Assembly (NCBI RefSeq): GCF_018390595.1
Contig: NZ_JAHBAV010000008.1
Coordinates: 16,884-80,883, forward strand
Length of the DNA stretch: 64,000 bases
Reading direction: 5' to 3'
Source: Dietzia massiliensis
GTDB lineage: Bacteria; Actinomycetota; Actinomycetes; Mycobacteriales; Mycobacteriaceae
This document shows positions 32,594 through 42,472 of this stretch, one piece after another (within the stretch, counting starts at the first letter, position 1; each line of letters opens with the position of its first letter). A program made the translations under genes and the position numbers. Under the pieces are notes generated by a model. The model searched no databases and had not been told where the DNA came from. It saw only the letters and a list, made by a program, of their open reading frames with translations.

Positions 32594-33001
32594 TCAGACT
32601 CGACGCCGCTTGGGCGGACGACAGCCGTTGTGGGGCTGGGGGGTGACATCGGAGATCGTGCCCACCTCGAGGCCGGCGGCCTGGAGGGAGCGGATCGCGG
32701 TCTCACGTCCCGAGCCGGGGCCCTTGACGAACACGTCGACCTTCTTGACGCCGTGCTCCTGCGCCTTGCGGGCCGCGTTCTCGGCGGCCAGCTGGGCGGC
32801 GAAGGGCGTCGACTTACGCGAGCCCTTGAAGCCGACGTGGCCGGAGGACGCCCATGCGAGGACGCCACCGGACGGGTCGGTGATCGAGACGATCGTGTTG
32901 TTGAACGTGCTCTTGATGTGGGCCTGGCCCAGGGGCACGTTCTTCTTATCCTTGCGACGGCCCGTCTTCTTGGGGCCCGCAGCGCGTGACTTGGGGGGCA
33001 T
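32594..33001 (-). CDS. rpsK: 30S ribosomal protein S11
   Basis: 135 aa: basic N-terminus, then [33 protein letters not shown] and the C-terminal [16 protein letters not shown]. Platform protein of the 30S subunit. Its ATG shares one base with the rpsM stop. Confidence 0.98.
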   Translation of the reverse strand: MPPKSRAAGPKKTGRRKDKKNVPLGQAHIKSTFNNTIVSITDPSGGVLAWASSGHVGFKGSRKSTPFAAQLAAENAARKAQEHGVKKVDVFVKGPGSGRETAIRSLQAAGLEVGTISDVTPQPHNGCRPPKRRRV

Positions 33002-33369
33002 TACTTCTTCTTTCCGGCGACGGTCTTCTTCGGACCCTTACGGGTACGGGCATTGGTCTTGGTCCGCTGACCACGGACGGGCAGGCCACGACGGTGACGC
33101 AGTCCCTGGTAGCTACCGATCTCGATCTTCCGGCGAATGTCGCCCTGGATCTCGCGGCGGAGGTCACCCTCCACCTTGTAGTTGCCCTCGATGTCGTCAC
33201 GAAGGACGGTCAGCTGCTCGTCGGTGAGGTCCTTGGTGCGGAGGTCGGGGCTGATGCCCGTACGCTCCAGGATCTCCAACGACCGGGTGCGACCGATGCC
33301 GAAAATGTAGGTGAGCGCGATCTCCATGCGCTTGTCGCGTGGGAGATCGACGCCGGCAAGGCGTGCCAT
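33001..33369 (-). CDS. rpsM: 30S ribosomal protein S13
   Basis: 122 aa: [20 protein letters not shown], the H2TH region [16 protein letters not shown], and the tail [20 protein letters not shown] that reaches the P-site tRNA. The 169-bp gap upstream to infA normally holds rpmJ in actinobacteria; no rpmJ is present there. Confidence 0.98.
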   Translation of the reverse strand: MARLAGVDLPRDKRMEIALTYIFGIGRTRSLEILERTGISPDLRTKDLTDEQLTVLRDDIEGNYKVEGDLRREIQGDIRRKIEIGSYQGLRHRRGLPVRGQRTKTNARTRKGPKKTVAGKKK

Positions 33370-33538
33370 GTGGCGTATCTCTTTCGTCGTGCGGTAGGTC
33401 TGCTCCCCGACCGCCCCCGATCCGGATGGTCATCTCTCGATGAGCAGCCGTCCGGGGCCCCGGCCTCCGCAACCGGGGGTACGAACCCGCCGACCCCTTT
33501 TCCCGGAGGCGGCGGCTGGTACGGGGAGTTGAGCGTCT

Positions 33539-33760
33539 TTACTTGTAGCGGTAGACGATCCGACCACGCGTCAGGTCGTAGGGCGAGAGCTCCACGACGA
33601 CGCGGTCCTCCGGAAGGATGCGGATGTAGTGCTGCCGCATCTTCCCGCTGATGTGAGCGAGGACCTTGTGCCCGTTCTCGAGCTCGATGCGGAACATTGC
33701 GTTCGGCAACGGCTCGACGACACGGCCCTCGACCTCGATGGCTCCGTCTTTCTTTGCCAT
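33539..33760 (-). CDS. infA: Translation initiation factor IF-1
   Basis: 73 aa S1/OB-fold protein: [52 protein letters not shown]. It binds the A site during initiation. First gene of its transcription unit, with a well-formed promoter 77 bp upstream. Confidence 0.98.
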   Translation of the reverse strand: MAKKDGAIEVEGRVVEPLPNAMFRIELENGHKVLAHISGKMRQHYIRILPEDRVVVELSPYDLTRGRIVYRYK

Positions 33761-33836
33761 GCTGGTTACGGTCCTCCACGATTCCCCGGATGACGTCTAC
33801 CGGATTGTGGTGCACTGGTGGGCACACCGACGTATA

Positions 33837-33866
33837 AGCCTACGGCAGGCCGGGGCTGCGCGCCAA
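33837..33866 (-). promoter_or_regulatory. infA operon promoter (TTGGCG-18-TAGGCT)
   Basis: Minus strand -35 TTGGCG (33866-33861), 18-bp spacer, -10 TAGGCT (33842-33837). The start point near 33830 gives a leader of about 70 bases. The same spacing and similar boxes occur before rplN and rpsL. Confidence 0.75.
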
Positions 33867-33873
33867 TCGAGGC

Positions 33874-35154
33874 TCAGACGGTACAGCGCGGCCCGGCGGC
33901 CACACCGTCGAACCGCTGCTGCAGCCACGTCATCGCAGCCGGCAGCTTCTCCACCGCGCCCACGAGGTGCTCGGGTGCGATCCCCGGTTCCCAGGTCAGC
34001 GGGGTGCCCTCCGCGCAGTAGCGGCGGGCGGTCTCCTCCGCGTCCCAGAACGGCACGAGGGGATCCGTGCGCGCGTGCCACATGAACACCGGGACGCGGG
34101 GGACGTCGGGGCTGAGCCGGACGCTGTTGGCCGCGAACGCGCGCATGAGCCCCTCCTCCGCCATCAGGTCGCCCCCGTGGAGCACCATGGGCACCGACTT
34201 GAACGCCCCGAGGGCGAGGAGCGTGGCGGTACACCGACCGCGCAGCTGCTCGAAGAGCGCCCACCCCTCCGGAGTGAGCTTGTCCTCCAGGCGGATGGCC
34301 TCCGGGTACTCGCGCGCCATGCCCACCGCGGCCGCGAAGGCCAGACCGAACGCCGGATGCGGCGCGTTCCCGATCATGCGGGCCATGGTGGTCATGTCCG
34401 TCGGGACACCGCCCTGCGCGACTCCGACGAGGTCGACGTCGGGCGCGTACTCGTCGTGCATCAGGGCGACCCACGCACTGGCGATGCCGCCGCCGGAGTA
34501 GCCCAACGCCCCGAATCGGCTCGCGGCGGAGTCGAACCGGGGGTCGTCCCGCACCGCACGCATGCCGTCGAGGACGATCCTCGCGGACAGCTGGCCACCC
34601 GGGTAGGCGACCTTGGGGCCGAGGTGGTCGGGGATGATCACGGTCCACCCCTGGTCGAGCCGCACCCGCAGGAAGGCCATGACGTTGTCCTGGACCGTCT
34701 CCAGCGTGGGGTTGACCAGCGTCTCCGTCGGGGCGCACCGTTGACCGAGCGCGTTGAGATAGTGCTGGTAGCTCAGAACGGGCCCGTTCGGGCGGGCGTG
34801 TGGGGGCCTGACGACGGTGGCGGTGGCCAGCAGCGGCCGATCGGCGGTATCGGTGGACCGGTAGGCGATCTCGGTGGTCCGGTACCCGAGGAACACGGGC
34901 ATCGTCACGTCGCGCGTGTTGATGACCTGTCCGTTACGGGCGGCGGCGAGCACACCGGGGTCCGCGTGGTAGAAGGGTGCCGGTTGCGGCGGCTCCATCA
35001 CCGGTCCCCCGGGTCGGTCCATGACGGACTGCGCGGCGGCGACCGGGGCCCACGGCGTCCCGAGCTGCGTCAGGGCCACCGCGACGCCGACGATCAGCGC
35101 GAGCAGCACCCGAGCCGCCGACCGCGGCGTGGTGCACTCAGGCCGGGCGCGCAC
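33874..35154 (-). CDS. Secretory lipase (LIP family, alpha/beta hydrolase)
   Basis: 426 aa. A signal peptide with a hydrophobic core (VLLALIVGVAVALTQLGTPW) ends near AAAQS. The mature part matches the secretory-lipase family: VLSYQHYLNALGQRCAPTET, IIPDHLGPKVAYPGGQLSA, nucleophile elbow GYSGGGIAS, FMWHARTDPLVPFWDAEETA with the Asp, and the late His in PEHLVGAVE. It likely hydrolyses triglycerides or esters outside the membrane. GTG start at 35154. It is inserted on the same strand between map and infA, but the infA promoter overlaps its 3' edge, so the units are separable. Confidence 0.88.
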   Translation of the reverse strand: MRARPECTTPRSAARVLLALIVGVAVALTQLGTPWAPVAAAQSVMDRPGGPVMEPPQPAPFYHADPGVLAAARNGQVINTRDVTMPVFLGYRTTEIAYRSTDTADRPLLATATVVRPPHARPNGPVLSYQHYLNALGQRCAPTETLVNPTLETVQDNVMAFLRVRLDQGWTVIIPDHLGPKVAYPGGQLSARIVLDGMRAVRDDPRFDSAASRFGALGYSGGGIASAWVALMHDEYAPDVDLVGVAQGGVPTDMTTMARMIGNAPHPAFGLAFAAAVGMAREYPEAIRLEDKLTPEGWALFEQLRGRCTATLLALGAFKSVPMVLHGGDLMAEEGLMRAFAANSVRLSPDVPRVPVFMWHARTDPLVPFWDAEETARRYCAEGTPLTWEPGIAPEHLVGAVEKLPAAMTWLQQRFDGVAAGPRCTV

Positions 35155-35187
35155 TCCACACTCCCCTTCTCGCGGGTTCCGTCGCCG

Positions 35188-35985
35188 TCACGACCGTGGC
35201 GTGAGGATCCGCGGACCGTCGGCGGTCACGGCGACGGTGTGCTCCCAGTGTGAGGCCGGCGAACCGTCGACGGTGACGACCGTCCAGTCGTCCGACAGGG
35301 TCCGCGTGTCGGCCTCTCCGCCGAGAACCAGCATCGGCTCGATCGCCAGGACCGATCCCTCCTGGAGGCGCGGTCCCCTACCGGGTTTGCCCTCGTTGGC
35401 GAGGAACGGCCATTCGTGCATCTCACGGCCGATGCCGTGGCCGCCGAAACCGTCGACGATCCCGAGCGAGACGCCGTGTCGTTCCTCGGCCCGCCGGGTG
35501 GCCACCTCGAGCGCGTGTGACACGTCGGTCAGTCTGTTCCCGGGGAGCATCGCGAGCATGCCCTCCTCGAGGACCTCGGCCGTCGCGTCGTTGAGGGCGG
35601 CGACATCGGGCGCGAGGGACCCCACGCCGAACGTCCACGCCGAGTCACCGTGCCATCCCTCGAGGATGGCGCCGCAGTCGATCGAGACGAGGTCGCCTTC
35701 GCGCAGCACCGTGTCAGGTCCGGGGATCCCGTGCACGACGACCTCGTTGACCGAGGAACAGATGGAGCCCGGGAATCCCTCGTACCCCTTGAAGGACGGT
35801 ATGGCCCCGGCCTCGCGGATCAACTGCTCCGCGACCTCGTCGAGATCACCTGTCGTCGCGCCCGGGACGGCGGCGTCCCGGACCGCGATGAGCGTGCGGC
35901 CGACGATGCGCCCCGCCGCCTCCATCGCGTCCAATTCCCCCGCGGTGCGGGCGGTGACGACGCCCTTGCGCGACCGGCCGAACAC
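35188..35985 (-). CDS. map: Methionine aminopeptidase, type I
   Basis: 265 aa. The five metal ligands are visible: Asp in [20 protein letters not shown] (two), His in [14 protein letters not shown], Glu in [11 protein letters not shown] and the closing Glu in [20 protein letters not shown] is the substrate His loop. It removes initiator Met co-translationally. GTG start at 35985, 8 bp after adk. Confidence 0.96.
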   Translation of the reverse strand: MFGRSRKGVVTARTAGELDAMEAAGRIVGRTLIAVRDAAVPGATTGDLDEVAEQLIREAGAIPSFKGYEGFPGSICSSVNEVVVHGIPGPDTVLREGDLVSIDCGAILEGWHGDSAWTFGVGSLAPDVAALNDATAEVLEEGMLAMLPGNRLTDVSHALEVATRRAEERHGVSLGIVDGFGGHGIGREMHEWPFLANEGKPGRGPRLQEGSVLAIEPMLVLGGEADTRTLSDDWTVVTVDGSPASHWEHTVAVTADGPRILTPRS

Positions 35986-35993
35986 GGCGGGCG

Positions 35994-36539
35994 TCAGCGA
36001 CCCAGCGCGGCGAGCGCGCGGGCGTTGATCTCCTCGACCTCACCGACGGCGTCGATGCTCTTGACGTCGCCCGCGTAGTACTCGAGCAGCGGGGCGGTCT
36101 CGGACCGGTACACCGACATGCGGTTCCGGATCACGTCCTCGGTGTCGTCCTCGCGACCACGGGCCAGCATCCGCTGGACGACCGTGTCGTCGTCGACCTT
36201 GAACTCCAGCACCGCGTCGAGGGAGCACCCCGCCTCCGAGAGCATCTCCTTGAGGGCGTCCGCCTGCGCGACGCTGCGGGGGTACCCGTCGAGAAGGAAC
36301 CCCTCCTCGGCGTCGGGCTCGGCGATCCGGGCCTTGACCATGCGGTTGGTCACCTCGGCGGGGACCAGGTTGCCGGCGTCGATGTAGCCCTTCGCCTCCT
36401 TGCCCAGGTCGGTGCCCTGGGAGATGTTGGCACGGAAGAGGTCGCCGGTCGAGATGTGGGGCACGCCGAGCTTCTCCGACAACAGAGCCGCCTGGGTTCC
36501 CTTACCGGCACCGGGAGGGCCGAGGAGGACGAGACGCAT
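35994..36539 (-). CDS. adk: Adenylate kinase
   Basis: 181 aa short-form enzyme without the zinc/LID insertion. P-loop [10 protein letters not shown] near the N-terminus, the NMP-binding segment [13 protein letters not shown], and the [15 protein letters not shown] motif. It balances ATP + AMP and 2 ADP. It follows secY by 48 bp, the standard secY-adk-map arrangement. Confidence 0.97.
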   Translation of the reverse strand: MRLVLLGPPGAGKGTQAALLSEKLGVPHISTGDLFRANISQGTDLGKEAKGYIDAGNLVPAEVTNRMVKARIAEPDAEEGFLLDGYPRSVAQADALKEMLSEAGCSLDAVLEFKVDDDTVVQRMLARGREDDTEDVIRNRMSVYRSETAPLLEYYAGDVKSIDAVGEVEEINARALAALGR

Positions 36540-36587
36540 GGTGGGGACCAGCCTTTCTACAGTGGGGTTGCTCGGACGAGGCCGCGG

Positions 36588-37910
36588 CTACTTCAGGAAG
36601 CCCTCGTAGTTGCGCTGCATCAACTGGGCTTCGATCTGCTTCACGGTGTCGAGGCCCACGGAGACCATGATGAGCACGGCGGTGCCGCCGAACGGCATGT
36701 TCTGCATGTCGCCACCCCCGCTGCCCATGTCGAGGAAGATGTTCGGGAGCACGGCAATGAGGCCGAGGTACAGCGAACCGAAGAGCAGGATCCGGTTGAG
36801 GACGTAGCCCAGGTACTCGGCGGTCGGGCGTCCGGGCCGGATCCCCGGGATGAAGCCTCCGTACTTCTTCATGTTCTCGGCCTGCTCCATCGGATCGAAC
36901 TGGATGGCCACGTAGAAGTACGCGAAGAAGATGATGAGGGCGAAGTACAGGACGATGTAACCCCAGCTCGACGGGTTCTGGAGGTACTGCATCACGTAGC
37001 GCTGCCAGAACCCGTCACCCGACGGCTCGGGGCCCTGCACCAGCTGGGTGATGAGGATCGGCACGTACATGAGCGACGACGCGAAGATCACGGGGATGAC
37101 ACCCGCCTGGTTGACCTTCAGCGGCAGGTAGGTCGAGGTCCCGCCGTACTGACGGCGACCGACCATCCGCTTGGCGTACTGGACGGGGATCCGGCGCTGT
37201 CCCTGCTCGACGAAGACGACGGCGACGACGATGAGCACGACCGCGAACATGACCGCGGCGAACTTCATGGTCGACGAGTTCTGGTAGATGTTCACGCCCT
37301 CGGCGGGGATGCGGGACGCGATGCCGGCGAAGATGAGCAGCGACATGCCGTTGCCGACGCCGCGATCGGTGATGAGCTCGCCGAACCACATCACGAGGGC
37401 CGCGCCGGCGGTCATGACGATCACGATCGTGATGAGCGTGAGGATGTCGTCGTCCATGAGGACGGACTGCCCGTTACCGAGGAGCTGTCCCCGGTCGGCC
37501 AGCGCGACGATGCCGGCGGACTGGAGGACGGCCAGCGCGATGGTCAGATAGCGCGTGTACTGCGTCATCTTGGCCTGGCCGGACTGCCCCTCCTTCTTCA
37601 GCTGCTCGAAGTAAGGGATGACCACGGTGAGCAGCTGGACGATGATGCTCGCAGTGATGAACGGCATGATGCCGATCGCGAAGACGGACAGCTGCAGCAG
37701 CGCGCCACCGGAGAACAGGTTGACCAGGGAGTACAACTGGGCGTTGTCCCCGGTCATCGCGGTGTCGAGCAGGCCGCGCAGCTTGGGGTAGTCGACGCCG
37801 GGCGACGGGATCTGCGCGCCGATCCGGTAGAGGATGATGATCCCGAGGGTGAAGAGGATCTTCTTCCTCAGGTCCCGGTCCTTGATCGCGGACGCGAGTG
37901 CGGAGAGCAC
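36588..37910 (-). CDS. secY: SecY, protein translocase channel subunit
   Basis: 440 aa with ten transmembrane helices. N-terminal LASAIKDRDLRKKILFTLGI, the plug region PSPGVDYPKLRGLLDT, ALLQLSVFAIGIMPFITASI, and the late FIPGIRPGRPTAEYLGYVLN loop are classic. GTG at 37910 follows a perfect AGGAGG site. A hairpin between rplO and secY suggests partial uncoupling from the spc operon. Confidence 0.97.
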   Translation of the reverse strand: MLSALASAIKDRDLRKKILFTLGIIILYRIGAQIPSPGVDYPKLRGLLDTAMTGDNAQLYSLVNLFSGGALLQLSVFAIGIMPFITASIIVQLLTVVIPYFEQLKKEGQSGQAKMTQYTRYLTIALAVLQSAGIVALADRGQLLGNGQSVLMDDDILTLITIVIVMTAGAALVMWFGELITDRGVGNGMSLLIFAGIASRIPAEGVNIYQNSSTMKFAAVMFAVVLIVVAVVFVEQGQRRIPVQYAKRMVGRRQYGGTSTYLPLKVNQAGVIPVIFASSLMYVPILITQLVQGPEPSGDGFWQRYVMQYLQNPSSWGYIVLYFALIIFFAYFYVAIQFDPMEQAENMKKYGGFIPGIRPGRPTAEYLGYVLNRILLFGSLYLGLIAVLPNIFLDMGSGGGDMQNMPFGGTAVLIMVSVGLDTVKQIEAQLMQRNYEGFLK

Positions 37911-38041
37911 ATGTCCTCCTGGTCGTGGTCGGCTGTGGGCCGCCGGTCGTCGAAAGCAGATGCGCCGGGAGCGGGTCGGACGGACCGCACGGCGGTCGCC
38001 GGGCCCGGAGCGCACAACGGGAAAACTCTATCAAGACGAGG

Positions 38042-38080
38042 GCAGGGGCCGGATCCGAGACTCTCGGACCCGACCCCTGC
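38042..38080 (-). terminator. Terminator/attenuator between rplO and secY
   Basis: Long near-perfect stem: GCAGGGG pairs with CCCCTGC at the base, and TCCGAGA-like inner arms pair around a short loop, with two interruptions in about 18 bp. It begins 35 bases after the rplO stop. Confidence 0.75.
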
Positions 38081-38114
38081 GCACCTCAGCGGCCCACGAG
38101 GGGCCGGCCGGGGA

Positions 38115-38561
38115 TCAGGCTCCGGCCTCCGACACGCTTCCGCCGGCGGCCTCGATCTTGCTCTTGGCCGACGCGGAGACCTTGTCGACGGTCAGGGTGA
38201 CGGCGACGGAGATCTCCCCGTCACCGAGAACCTTGACCGGCTGGTTCTTGCGGACAGCGCCCGCGTCGACGAGCTCGGCCACGCCGATCTCGCCGCCGTT
38301 GGGGAACAGCCGCTGGATGTCGGACACGTTGACGACCTGGAAGACGACCTTGTTGCGGTTCTTGAAGCCCTTGAGCTTCGGGAGCCGCATGTGGATCGGC
38401 ATCTGGCCGCCCTCGAACGCCGCGGGGACGTTCTTACGCGCCTTGGTGCCCTTGGTACCGCGGCCGGCGGTCTTGCCCTTCGATCCCTCACCACGACCCA
38501 CGCGGGTCTTGTCGGTGTGGGCGCCGGGCGCCGGGCGCAGGTGGTGCAACTTGATGGTCAT
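38115..38561 (-). CDS. rplO: 50S ribosomal protein L15
   Basis: 148 aa: [40 protein letters not shown], then the globular part with [22 protein letters not shown] at 38561 (GGAG five bases before) is preferred; GTG at 38567, overlapping the rpmD stop, is the alternative. Confidence 0.97.
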   Translation of the reverse strand: MTIKLHHLRPAPGAHTDKTRVGRGEGSKGKTAGRGTKGTKARKNVPAAFEGGQMPIHMRLPKLKGFKNRNKVVFQVVNVSDIQRLFPNGGEIGVAELVDAGAVRKNQPVKVLGDGEISVAVTLTVDKVSASAKSKIEAAGGSVSEAGA

Positions 38562-38563
38562 GC

Positions 38564-38746
38564 TCACTCCGTCTCTTCGACCACGACGAGGTGGTTCACG
38601 ACGTTGATGAGACCCCGGGTCTGCGCGTTGTCCTCACGCACGACCGACTTCCGGATGCCCTTGAGGCCGAGCGTACGCAGGGAGTCCCGCTGGTTCTTCT
38701 TGGTCCCGACGGTCCCACGGACCTGGGTGATCTTGAGGTTAGCCAT
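38564..38746 (-). CDS. rpmD: 50S ribosomal protein L30
   Basis: 60 aa: [50 protein letters not shown]. Starts 2 bp after rpsE. Confidence 0.97.
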   Translation of the reverse strand: MANLKITQVRGTVGTKKNQRDSLRTLGLKGIRKSVVREDNAQTRGLINVVNHLVVVEETE

Positions 38747-38748
38747 GA

Positions 38749-39408
38749 TCAGGCCCCCTGTCCGGCACGCGCACGGAGCATGCCCGCGGGCGCGACGTCC
38801 TCAATCGGCAGGCCACGACGTGCCGCGACCTCCTCGGGACGGTGCAGACCCTTGAGGGCGGCCACGGTCGCGTGAACGACGTTGATGGCGTTGTCCGAGC
38901 CGAGCGACTTGCAGAGGATGTCGTTCACCCCGGCGGCCTCGAGCACGGCGCGGGCGGCGCCACCGGCGATGACACCGGTACCCGGGGAGGCCGGACGGAG
39001 CATGACGACACCGGCGGCGGCCTCACCCTGGATGGGGTGCGGGATGGTGGAGCCGATGAGCGGGACTCGGAAGAAGTTCTTCCGGGCCTCCTCCGATCCC
39101 TTCTGGATCGCGGCCGGCACCTCCTTGGCCTTGCCGTAGCCGACGCCCACCATGCCGTTGCCGTCACCGAGGATCACGAGCGCGGTGAAGCTGAAGCGAC
39201 GACCGCCCTTCACGACCTTGGAGACACGGTTGATGGTGACGACGCGCTCGATGTACTGCGACTTCTCGTCGTCGTGGCGGCCACGACGATCATCGCGGCC
39301 CCGCCCACGGCCGCGGTCGCCGCCGCGCCCCTGGGCGTTGTCGTTGGTGTTCTTGTTGTCTGCGGCGGGCCCGTTGCTTCCGCCGTCACGACGCTGACGT
39401 CCCGGCAT
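38749..39408 (-). CDS. rpsE: 30S ribosomal protein S5
   Basis: 219 aa. A ~55-residue Arg/Gly/Asp-rich N-terminal extension precedes the S5 double-stranded RNA-binding fold ([40 protein letters not shown]) and the C-terminal [20 protein letters not shown]. Important for decoding accuracy. Confidence 0.97.
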   Translation of the reverse strand: MPGRQRRDGGSNGPAADNKNTNDNAQGRGGDRGRGRGRDDRRGRHDDEKSQYIERVVTINRVSKVVKGGRRFSFTALVILGDGNGMVGVGYGKAKEVPAAIQKGSEEARKNFFRVPLIGSTIPHPIQGEAAAGVVMLRPASPGTGVIAGGAARAVLEAAGVNDILCKSLGSDNAINVVHATVAALKGLHRPEEVAARRGLPIEDVAPAGMLRARAGQGA

Positions 39409-39451
39409 CAGACGGTCCTTCCATTAGCGGTCAGTGCAGTGGTGTTGGTCA

Positions 39452-39847
39452 TCAGAACTCCAGCCCACCCTCGCGGGCGGCGTCGGCGAGCGACGCGATC
39501 CGGCCGTGGTACTTGTTGCCACCACGGTCGAACACGACGGCGTCGATGCCGGCGGCCTTGGCGCGCTCGGCCAGGAGCTGGCCGACCTTCGCGCTGCGGG
39601 CCTTCTTGTCGCCCTCGAGGGAGCGCACATCGGCCTCGATGGTCGACGCGGCGGCGAGCGTGCGGCCCGCCTGGTCGTCGACGATCTGGGCGTGGATGTG
39701 GCGCGAGGACCGGTTGACGACCAACCGCGGGCGCTCCGGCGTGCCGGAGACCTTCTTGCGGAGGCGGTAATGGCGCCGGGCGCGACCCTCGCGACGTGCG
39801 GTCGAGGCGTCGGTTCCCAGCGGGGAACGCTTCTTGGTGCTGCTCAT
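39452..39847 (-). CDS. rplR: 50S ribosomal protein L18
   Basis: 131 aa: [59 protein letters not shown]. Binds 5S rRNA with L5. ATG at 39847 is used; GTG at 39853, overlapping the rplF stop, is an alternative. Confidence 0.97.
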   Translation of the reverse strand: MSSTKKRSPLGTDASTARREGRARRHYRLRKKVSGTPERPRLVVNRSSRHIHAQIVDDQAGRTLAAASTIEADVRSLEGDKKARSAKVGQLLAERAKAAGIDAVVFDRGGNKYHGRIASLADAAREGGLEF

Positions 39848-39849
39848 GA

Positions 39850-40386
39850 TCACTTACCCGTCTTTCCGACCTTGCGACGGACCTGCTCGCCGGCGTAGCG
39901 GATGCCCTTGCCCTTGTACGGGTCGTGCTTCCGCAGTCGCTTGATGTTGGCGGCGATCTGGCCCACCTGCTGCTTGTCGATACCGGAGATCGAGAACTTG
40001 GTCGCACCGTCCACGGCGAACGTGATGCCGTCCGGAGCGGCGACCGGCACCGGGTGCGAGTAACCGAGGGCGAACTCGAGGTCCGAGCCCTTGGCCACGA
40101 CGCGGTAACCGACGCCGAAGATCTCCATGTCCTGCTTGTAACCCTCGGTCACGCCCACGACCATGTTGTTGACCAGCGAGCGGGAGAGGCCGTGCAGGGA
40201 GCGGTTGTCGCGGTGGTCGTCGGGACGGTTCACCGTGATGGTGTTGTCCTCGATGGTCACCGAGATGGGCTCGGGCAGCACCTGGGTGAGCTCACCCTTG
40301 GGGCCCTTGACCGTGATGGTCTGGCCGTCGACCTTGATGTCGACACCGGACGGGACCGTGATCGGAGCCTTGCCGATACGTGACAT
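39850..40386 (-). CDS. rplF: 50S ribosomal protein L6
   Basis: 178 aa with the two repeated L6 domains: [20 protein letters not shown] at the start and [40 protein letters not shown] at the end. 12 bp after rpsH. Confidence 0.98.
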   Translation of the reverse strand: MSRIGKAPITVPSGVDIKVDGQTITVKGPKGELTQVLPEPISVTIEDNTITVNRPDDHRDNRSLHGLSRSLVNNMVVGVTEGYKQDMEIFGVGYRVVAKGSDLEFALGYSHPVPVAAPDGITFAVDGATKFSISGIDKQQVGQIAANIKRLRKHDPYKGKGIRYAGEQVRRKVGKTGK

Positions 40387-40398
40387 TTCGTCGCCCCC

Positions 40399-40797
40399 TT
40401 ACCAGACGTAGGCGAGGACTTCCCCGCCCACCTTCTTGTTGTTCGCCTGACGGTCGGTGAGCAGACCCTGGGACGTCGAGATGATCGCGACGCCCAGTCC
40501 GCCGAGGACCTTGGGCAGTTCGGTGGACTTGGCGTACACGCGCAGACCCGGCTTCGAGATGCGCTTGATGCCCTGGATGCTCCGCTGGCGGGACGGGCCG
40601 TACTTCAGATCGATGGTGAGCTTCTTGCCCACCTCGGCGTCGGAGACGGCGTAGTCGGCGATGTAACCCTCCTGCTTGAGGATCGCCGCGATGTTGCCCT
40701 TGAGCTTGGAATGCGGCATCGACACGGTGTCGTGGAACGCCGAGTTGGCGTTACGCACACGCGTCAGCATGTCCGCGATGGGATCGGTCATCGACAT
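40399..40797 (-). CDS. rpsH: 30S ribosomal protein S8
   Basis: 132 aa: [40 protein letters not shown], and the RNA-binding [23 protein letters not shown] at 40797 (MSMTDP) is chosen; ATG at 40791 is an equal alternative. The gene has an unusually long upstream gap to rplE in which rpsN is absent. Confidence 0.97.
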   Translation of the reverse strand: MSMTDPIADMLTRVRNANSAFHDTVSMPHSKLKGNIAAILKQEGYIADYAVSDAEVGKKLTIDLKYGPSRQRSIQGIKRISKPGLRVYAKSTELPKVLGGLGVAIISTSQGLLTDRQANNKKVGGEVLAYVW

Positions 40798-41068
40798 GGA
40801 TGGACCATGTTCCTTTCTCGTAACGGTTCCCATGCAACACGTCCCTCCGGCGACCTGTGGGTCGCCCGCGAACGTCGTGGGCCTATCACGAAGAGTGCGA
40901 ATGTTCTCTTGTGTGGGATCCGGCTCCCCGTGGGGCGCTCGGGTGTCCCGCCGTTCACAGTGCTCTTCTCACTGTTCACGACCAGACGACTGGGCCGTCT
41001 GCCCGTCGCCGGGGATCCGCGGTGCGGTGCCCCGGCGAGGACGGCCGGTCCGGCCTGGCAGGAGAGGC
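40798..41068. other. 271-bp gap between rplE and rpsH (no rpsN)
   Basis: This is the usual place of rpsN (S14). No open frame with CxxC zinc motifs or S14-like sequence exists on either strand. The gap holds the rplE-side hairpin (41006-41038), an inverted repeat ACAGTG-N7-CACTGT (40957-40975), and the rpsH leader. A TGATAG box near 40900 on the minus strand could serve as a -10, but its -35 is poor. Confidence 0.7.
41006..41038 (-). terminator. Hairpin after rplE (9-bp stem TCGCCGGGG/CCCCGGCGA)
   Basis: Perfect 9-bp arms (41006-41014, 41030-41038), with a second small stem CCGC/GCGG in the loop. It begins 31 bases after the rplE stop. An identical stem occurs at 49945-49976. Confidence 0.7.
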
Positions 41069-41641
41069 TCAGTTCTCCTTGAAGGGGAAACCGAGCTGCT
41101 TGAGCAGCGCCCGGCCCTCTTCGTCGTTCGTCGCGGTGGTGACGACGGTGATGTCCATACCACGCGGACGATCGACCTTATCGACGTCGATCTCGTAGAA
41201 CATCGTCTGCTCGTTGAGACCGAAGGTGTAGTTGCCGTGGCCGTCGAACTGCTTGCCGGAGAGGCCGCGGAAGTCGCGGATACGCGGCAGGGCGACCGTG
41301 GTCAGACGGTCCAGGAACTCCCACATGCGATCGCCACGCAGGGTGACGCGCGCACCGATGGGCATGCCCTCACGCAGCTTGAACTGCGCGATGGACTTGC
41401 GGGCCCGGCGAACCTCGGGCTTCTGACCGGTGATCAGGGTGAGGTCGTTGATCGCGCCGTTGATGAGCTTGGCATCGCGAGCGGCGTCGCCCACGCCCAT
41501 GTTGACGACGACCTTGACGACGCCCGGGATCTGCATAACGTTCGTGTACTCGAACGTCTCGTTCAGGGCCGGCTTGATCTCGTTGCGGTACTTCGCCTTG
41601 AGACGCGGGGTGTAGCCGGAGGGAAGTGCGGTCTCGGTCAT
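41069..41641 (-). CDS. rplE: 50S ribosomal protein L5
   Basis: 190 aa: [40 protein letters not shown], the P-site loop [20 protein letters not shown], and the closing FPFKEN. ATG at 41641 has GGAAGGA nine bases before it; GTG at 41647 overlaps the rplX stop. Confidence 0.98.
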   Translation of the reverse strand: MTETALPSGYTPRLKAKYRNEIKPALNETFEYTNVMQIPGVVKVVVNMGVGDAARDAKLINGAINDLTLITGQKPEVRRARKSIAQFKLREGMPIGARVTLRGDRMWEFLDRLTTVALPRIRDFRGLSGKQFDGHGNYTFGLNEQTMFYEIDVDKVDRPRGMDITVVTTATNDEEGRALLKQLGFPFKEN

Positions 41642-41643
41642 GG

Positions 41644-41958
41644 TCACAGGTCCTTCCCGGTCTTACGCGAGACACGGACGCGCTTGCCGTTCTCGTCGGT
41701 GCGGATTCCCACCCGGGTCGGGGTGCCGTCGGCGTCCACGACCATCACGTTGGACACGTGGATCGGGGCCTCCTGGGTGACGATGCCACCGGAGGAGGCG
41801 CCACGCTCGGCAGCCGAGTTGGAGGTGTGCTTCTTGATGCGGTTGACGCCCTCGACGAGGACCTTCTCCTGCGCGGGGTAAGCCTGGATGACCTTGCCCT
41901 TCGCGCCCTTGTCCTTGCCCGAGATGACGAGCACGGTGTCGCCCTTGTGAACCTTCAT
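41644..41958 (-). CDS. rplX: 50S ribosomal protein L24
   Basis: 104 aa. The KOW motif opens the protein ([39 protein letters not shown]), then [20 protein letters not shown]. One base after rplN. Confidence 0.98.
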   Translation of the reverse strand: MKVHKGDTVLVISGKDKGAKGKVIQAYPAQEKVLVEGVNRIKKHTSNSAAERGASSGGIVTQEAPIHVSNVMVVDADGTPTRVGIRTDENGKRVRVSRKTGKDL

Positions 41959-41959
41959 G

Positions 41960-42328
41960 TCAGAGCACCTCCGGAGCCAGCGAGACGATGCGCATGAACT
42001 TCTTGTCGCGCAGCTCGCGGCCGACGGGCCCGAAGATGCGCGTGCCGCGCGGGTCGTTGTCGTTCTTGATGATGACGGCGGCGTTCTCGTCGAACTTGAT
42101 GTACGACCCGTCCGGGCGACGGCGCTCCTTGGCGGTGCGCACGATGACGGCCTTGACGACCTCACCCTTCTTGACGTTGCCGCCGGGGATGGCGTCCTTG
42201 ACGGTGGCGACGATGATGTCGCCCACGCCCGCGTAGCGACGCTTGGACCCGCCGAGAACGCGGATGCAGAGAATCTCCTTGGCACCCGTGTTGTCGGCGA
42301 CCTTCAGCCGCGACTCCTGCTGGATCAT
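41960..42328 (-). CDS. rplN: 50S ribosomal protein L14
   Basis: 122 aa: [60 protein letters not shown], ending IVSLAPEVL. First gene of the spc-type unit here, with its own promoter about 110 bp upstream instead of reading straight through from rpsQ. Confidence 0.98.
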   Translation of the reverse strand: MIQQESRLKVADNTGAKEILCIRVLGGSKRRYAGVGDIIVATVKDAIPGGNVKKGEVVKAVIVRTAKERRRPDGSYIKFDENAAVIIKNDNDPRGTRIFGPVGRELRDKKFMRIVSLAPEVL

Positions 42329-42435
42329 GGTTCTCCTGACCAGGTCTGTTCGATGTGTGCCGGATACCGACCCGACACACGCGGTCATGCCGCCCGGGCG
42401 CGCGAAAGGTACGCGACAGCTCGGGCAACTGTTCC

Positions 42436-42465
42436 AGTGTAGGGTGCGGCCCCTGCGCGGCCCAA
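42436..42465 (-). promoter_or_regulatory. rplN (spc) operon promoter (TTGGGC-18-TACACT)
   Basis: Minus strand -35 TTGGGC (42465-42460), 18-bp spacer, -10 TACACT (42441-42436). The start near 42429 gives a ~100-base leader. It lies between the mycolyltransferase stop and rplN, where a new promoter is needed because a non-ribosomal gene interrupts the cluster. Confidence 0.75.
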
Positions 42466-42472
42466 ATCCCGG

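Noticed and set aside
33370..33538. Looked for rpmJ between rpsM and infA
   Set aside because: No frame with the L36 pattern or its CxxC/CxxxH zinc ligands on either strand; only a palindrome CCGGGGCCCCGG at 33452-33463.
40798..41068. Looked for rpsN between rplE and rpsH
   Set aside because: No S14-like sequence; a 63-codon minus-strand frame here has no CxxC motifs and no resemblance to S14.
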